Assembly: GCA_009869945.1 (NCBI GenBank)
Contig: WIXG01000063.1
Coordinates: 124,001-188,000, forward strand
Reading direction: 5' to 3'
Length of the DNA: 64,000 nucleotides
From: Mesaphorura yosii
Lineage: Eukaryota; Arthropoda; Collembola; Poduromorpha; Tullbergiidae
How positions within the stretch are numbered: the stretch's first letter is position 1; every line of letters starts with the position of its first letter. Of the stretch, positions 62,230-64,000 are shown piece by piece. Both the position numbers and the translations under genes were made by a program. A model generated the notes under the pieces. The model ran no database searches. It worked only from the letters and a program-made list of their open reading frames with translations, and was not told the origin of the DNA.

Positions 62230-63235
62230 TGCAGCTTGAGCGTATCAGAAAGTCTTCCAAGCATCGTAGGCCCCACTATCAACTTCATATCTTGTGAATT
62301 GACATTTCCACACAGACGCAGAATACAATCTTCATCATCTCACAATTACGATGCTAAATAAGATAATTATGGATAGCCAAGCAAATATTCGCTTTAGGAT
62401 TGAGTTTAATAATGAACTTTCCAACTGAGACTTGACCACCGGTAATATTTTCTACAAATTACACTTTTAAGGGTAGCAGAGAGTAGGTTTTGGAGATAAA
62501 CTCTTCGTTCACTCCCTCTTCGTTTCTAATTATTCCACTGTCAAGAAAGTCAAAACTTTCTATGTTCAAGCGAATTCTTTATGTGTTGGTAAACACTGCC
62601 ACTTGAGCCACGTGAGGCTCAACAGAGCAATATGAAACCTTGAAACTTGTTCATAGTTTCTTGCTTTGTTGATCCTGCCGCTGATGCCGTTGAACATAGT
62701 GCACATTGCGCAGATTAGCGTCGGTGCGTCTTAAAAGTTAAAATTTTCAGCAATGGTCGATCGAATGCATTTATTCGGCACAACGAATTTATTCCAGTGA
62801 TAAATTACAACGGCAGAAAGTAGAAATGACATGCAACGAGTTAATTAATTATTCTACTGCTACATTAAATAGGGTAACAAATCGGGTGTCGTTCAAGTTC
62901 AGTTACGTGATACAAATTAGTCAAGTCGCATTTTTCCGATGAATTAGGCACAAAATAGCAGAAAAGTCGAAATTAGGCGTTTGGTTACACACCGTCAAAA
63001 TCCACACTCGCTTATCTTTCTATTGGGTACGAAACCAAGCTTAATTAGTTATACTGGCATACACGAAATGAAATGCAATTTTGTTAATTAAACTTTAGCA
63101 CATTGAGTAATGCATGTTGTGATAGTAAATATCTACGTTTAAATGGCGATTGAAAATTAAAAAGCAACACATAGAGTCCGTTGATGCGTTGTAGTCATAT
63201 CTTTGCAGTTGGGCAGCTGCCACTCGGTCGGTGCT
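62230..63235. other. Intergenic DNA between POGLUT2/3 and MVB12
   Basis: About 1 kb of A/T-rich DNA, with no coding frame. It should hold the POGLUT2/3 promoter and the MVB12 3' UTR. Confidence 0.5.
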
Positions 63236-64000
63236 TCACCAAGTCACACTAACTAAATCCCGCTCCGTGTGAAAGTCATAATTGTACTGAAAAGACAGCA
63301 ACATCGGCATTGTTTTATTGAATAGCCGTCTCAAACAACAATCAAAGGAAAATTGAAACATTATACCTCATTTTCAATCTCGCTTTCGGTCTTGAAATTG
63401 ATTGTAGGTTTCTTCTGGATTGGACTGAACTGTAAATTCCAAAGACAGAATGTACTACAATCTTTCAGAATCCCGTACGAATGTATACGAGAAAATTATT
63501 ACCATTGGCACCGCAGGTTTCAGAGAATCGTGGACCACGAATGGAATTCCTTCCAGCGCAGAAATTTGCGACAGTGTTGTAGAATTACTGTACTGTTTTA
63601 CTGGCGGAGGATGAGTTGGGTAAGTTGTGCTATATGCCGACGGTGAGTTCGGAACCGACCCAAAGGGGCGTGTGTCACTGATAGTACTACCATTGCTATT
63701 TCGGTCTGCAAAAGCAAAGGCGCTCAATTAACGTAATTCTCGACTCTGGTATGAAGGAGCCGCAATAAACTCACTGTTCAAGTTGAGGTCATTCATTGAT
63801 TGTTGAATATTCGGATACACTGGGTTAGTAGCTCCAGCGTTAGGCAAGATTCCGGGAAGAATTCTGTGCAAACATATAAAACGCAATGTAGCAGATGGAT
63901 GGAAACTTCCAGTTTCATTTTTCTTAAACAGTACCCGTAAGAAAGTGATGGGGAATTCAGCCGAGTAATTGCCGAAACTTTTCGGACACAAAAATGCATC
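63236..64000 (-). CDS. MVB12: ESCRT-I subunit MVB12, 3' part (UMA domain), cut by window edge
   Basis: Minus-strand exons 63863-63775, 63705-63503, 63429-63367 and 63286-63236 join in phase, ending in a TGA. They encode a Ser/Pro-rich linker, then SALEGIPFVVHDSLKP, FSPIQKKPTINFKTESEIE and YNYDFHTERD. This is the UMA domain of MVB12A/B (compare the ISAMDGVPFTLHPRF and YNYGFVVEKT blocks of human MVB12A). UMA binds VPS37 and TSG101 in ESCRT-I, which sorts ubiquitinated cargo into multivesicular endosomes. The N-terminal MABP membrane-binding domain is not visible. Sequence from 63864 to 64000 remains partly open but I could not match it to MABP, so it may be intron or linker. Confidence 0.85.

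Overview
The window is nuclear DNA from an arthropod. Genes carry many short spliceosomal introns (about 55-130 bp) with GT-AG borders, vertebrate-like SEC61A, DDX55 and POGLUT2/3 proteins are recognisable, and there are no operons. A small family of seven-transmembrane, gustatory-receptor-like proteins resembles the large receptor-like families I recall from springtail (Collembola) proteomes. I therefore suggest a springtail, with moderate confidence; this rests on recall and not on a search.

Layout. Positions 1-24.8 kb hold no gene I can support. A splice acceptor at 24807 suggests that some of this is a long first intron of the next gene. 24.9-31.4 kb (+) encodes a giant tetraspanin of about 1065 residues, with a hugely expanded large extracellular loop and a long cytoplasmic tail. 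Tail to tail with it is a second, more ordinary tetraspanin (32.7-34.2 kb, -). 34.6-39.1 kb is a cluster of three related receptor-like genes: a decayed copy (+) behind a 14-bp minisatellite, an intact copy (+), and an intact inverted copy (-). 41.0-43.4 kb (+) encodes a long-chain fatty-acid transport protein / acyl-CoA synthetase (SLC27A family). 43.6-44.0 kb looks like a 382-bp non-autonomous transposon flanked by 9-bp direct repeats. 44.3-45.8 kb (+) encodes an inhibitory-type serpin. 46.9-47.5 kb (+) is a small TATA-driven gene for a secreted, very basic Arg/His/Tyr-rich peptide.

The right-hand third is dense and housekeeping in character: Rab escort protein (47.8-50.0 kb, -), SEC61 alpha (51.0-53.1 kb, -), the single-exon DEAD-box helicase DDX55/Spb4 (53.8-55.6 kb, +), glucoside xylosyltransferase GXYLT (55.8-57.7 kb, -), the KDEL-tailed protein O-glucosyltransferase POGLUT2/3 (60.2-62.2 kb, -) and the 3' part of the ESCRT-I subunit MVB12 (63.2 kb to the window edge, -).

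Working together: SEC61A feeds proteins into the ER; POGLUT2/3 and GXYLT act on EGF repeats of proteins such as Notch in the secretory pathway; Rab escort protein and MVB12 serve vesicle traffic and endosomal sorting. The two adjacent O-glucose-pathway enzymes are the most suggestive functional neighbours. I see no CRISPR array, rRNA, convincing tRNA or bacterial-type system. Exon borders below were read by hand; for the intact genes the reading phases were checked across every junction and sum to an open frame.
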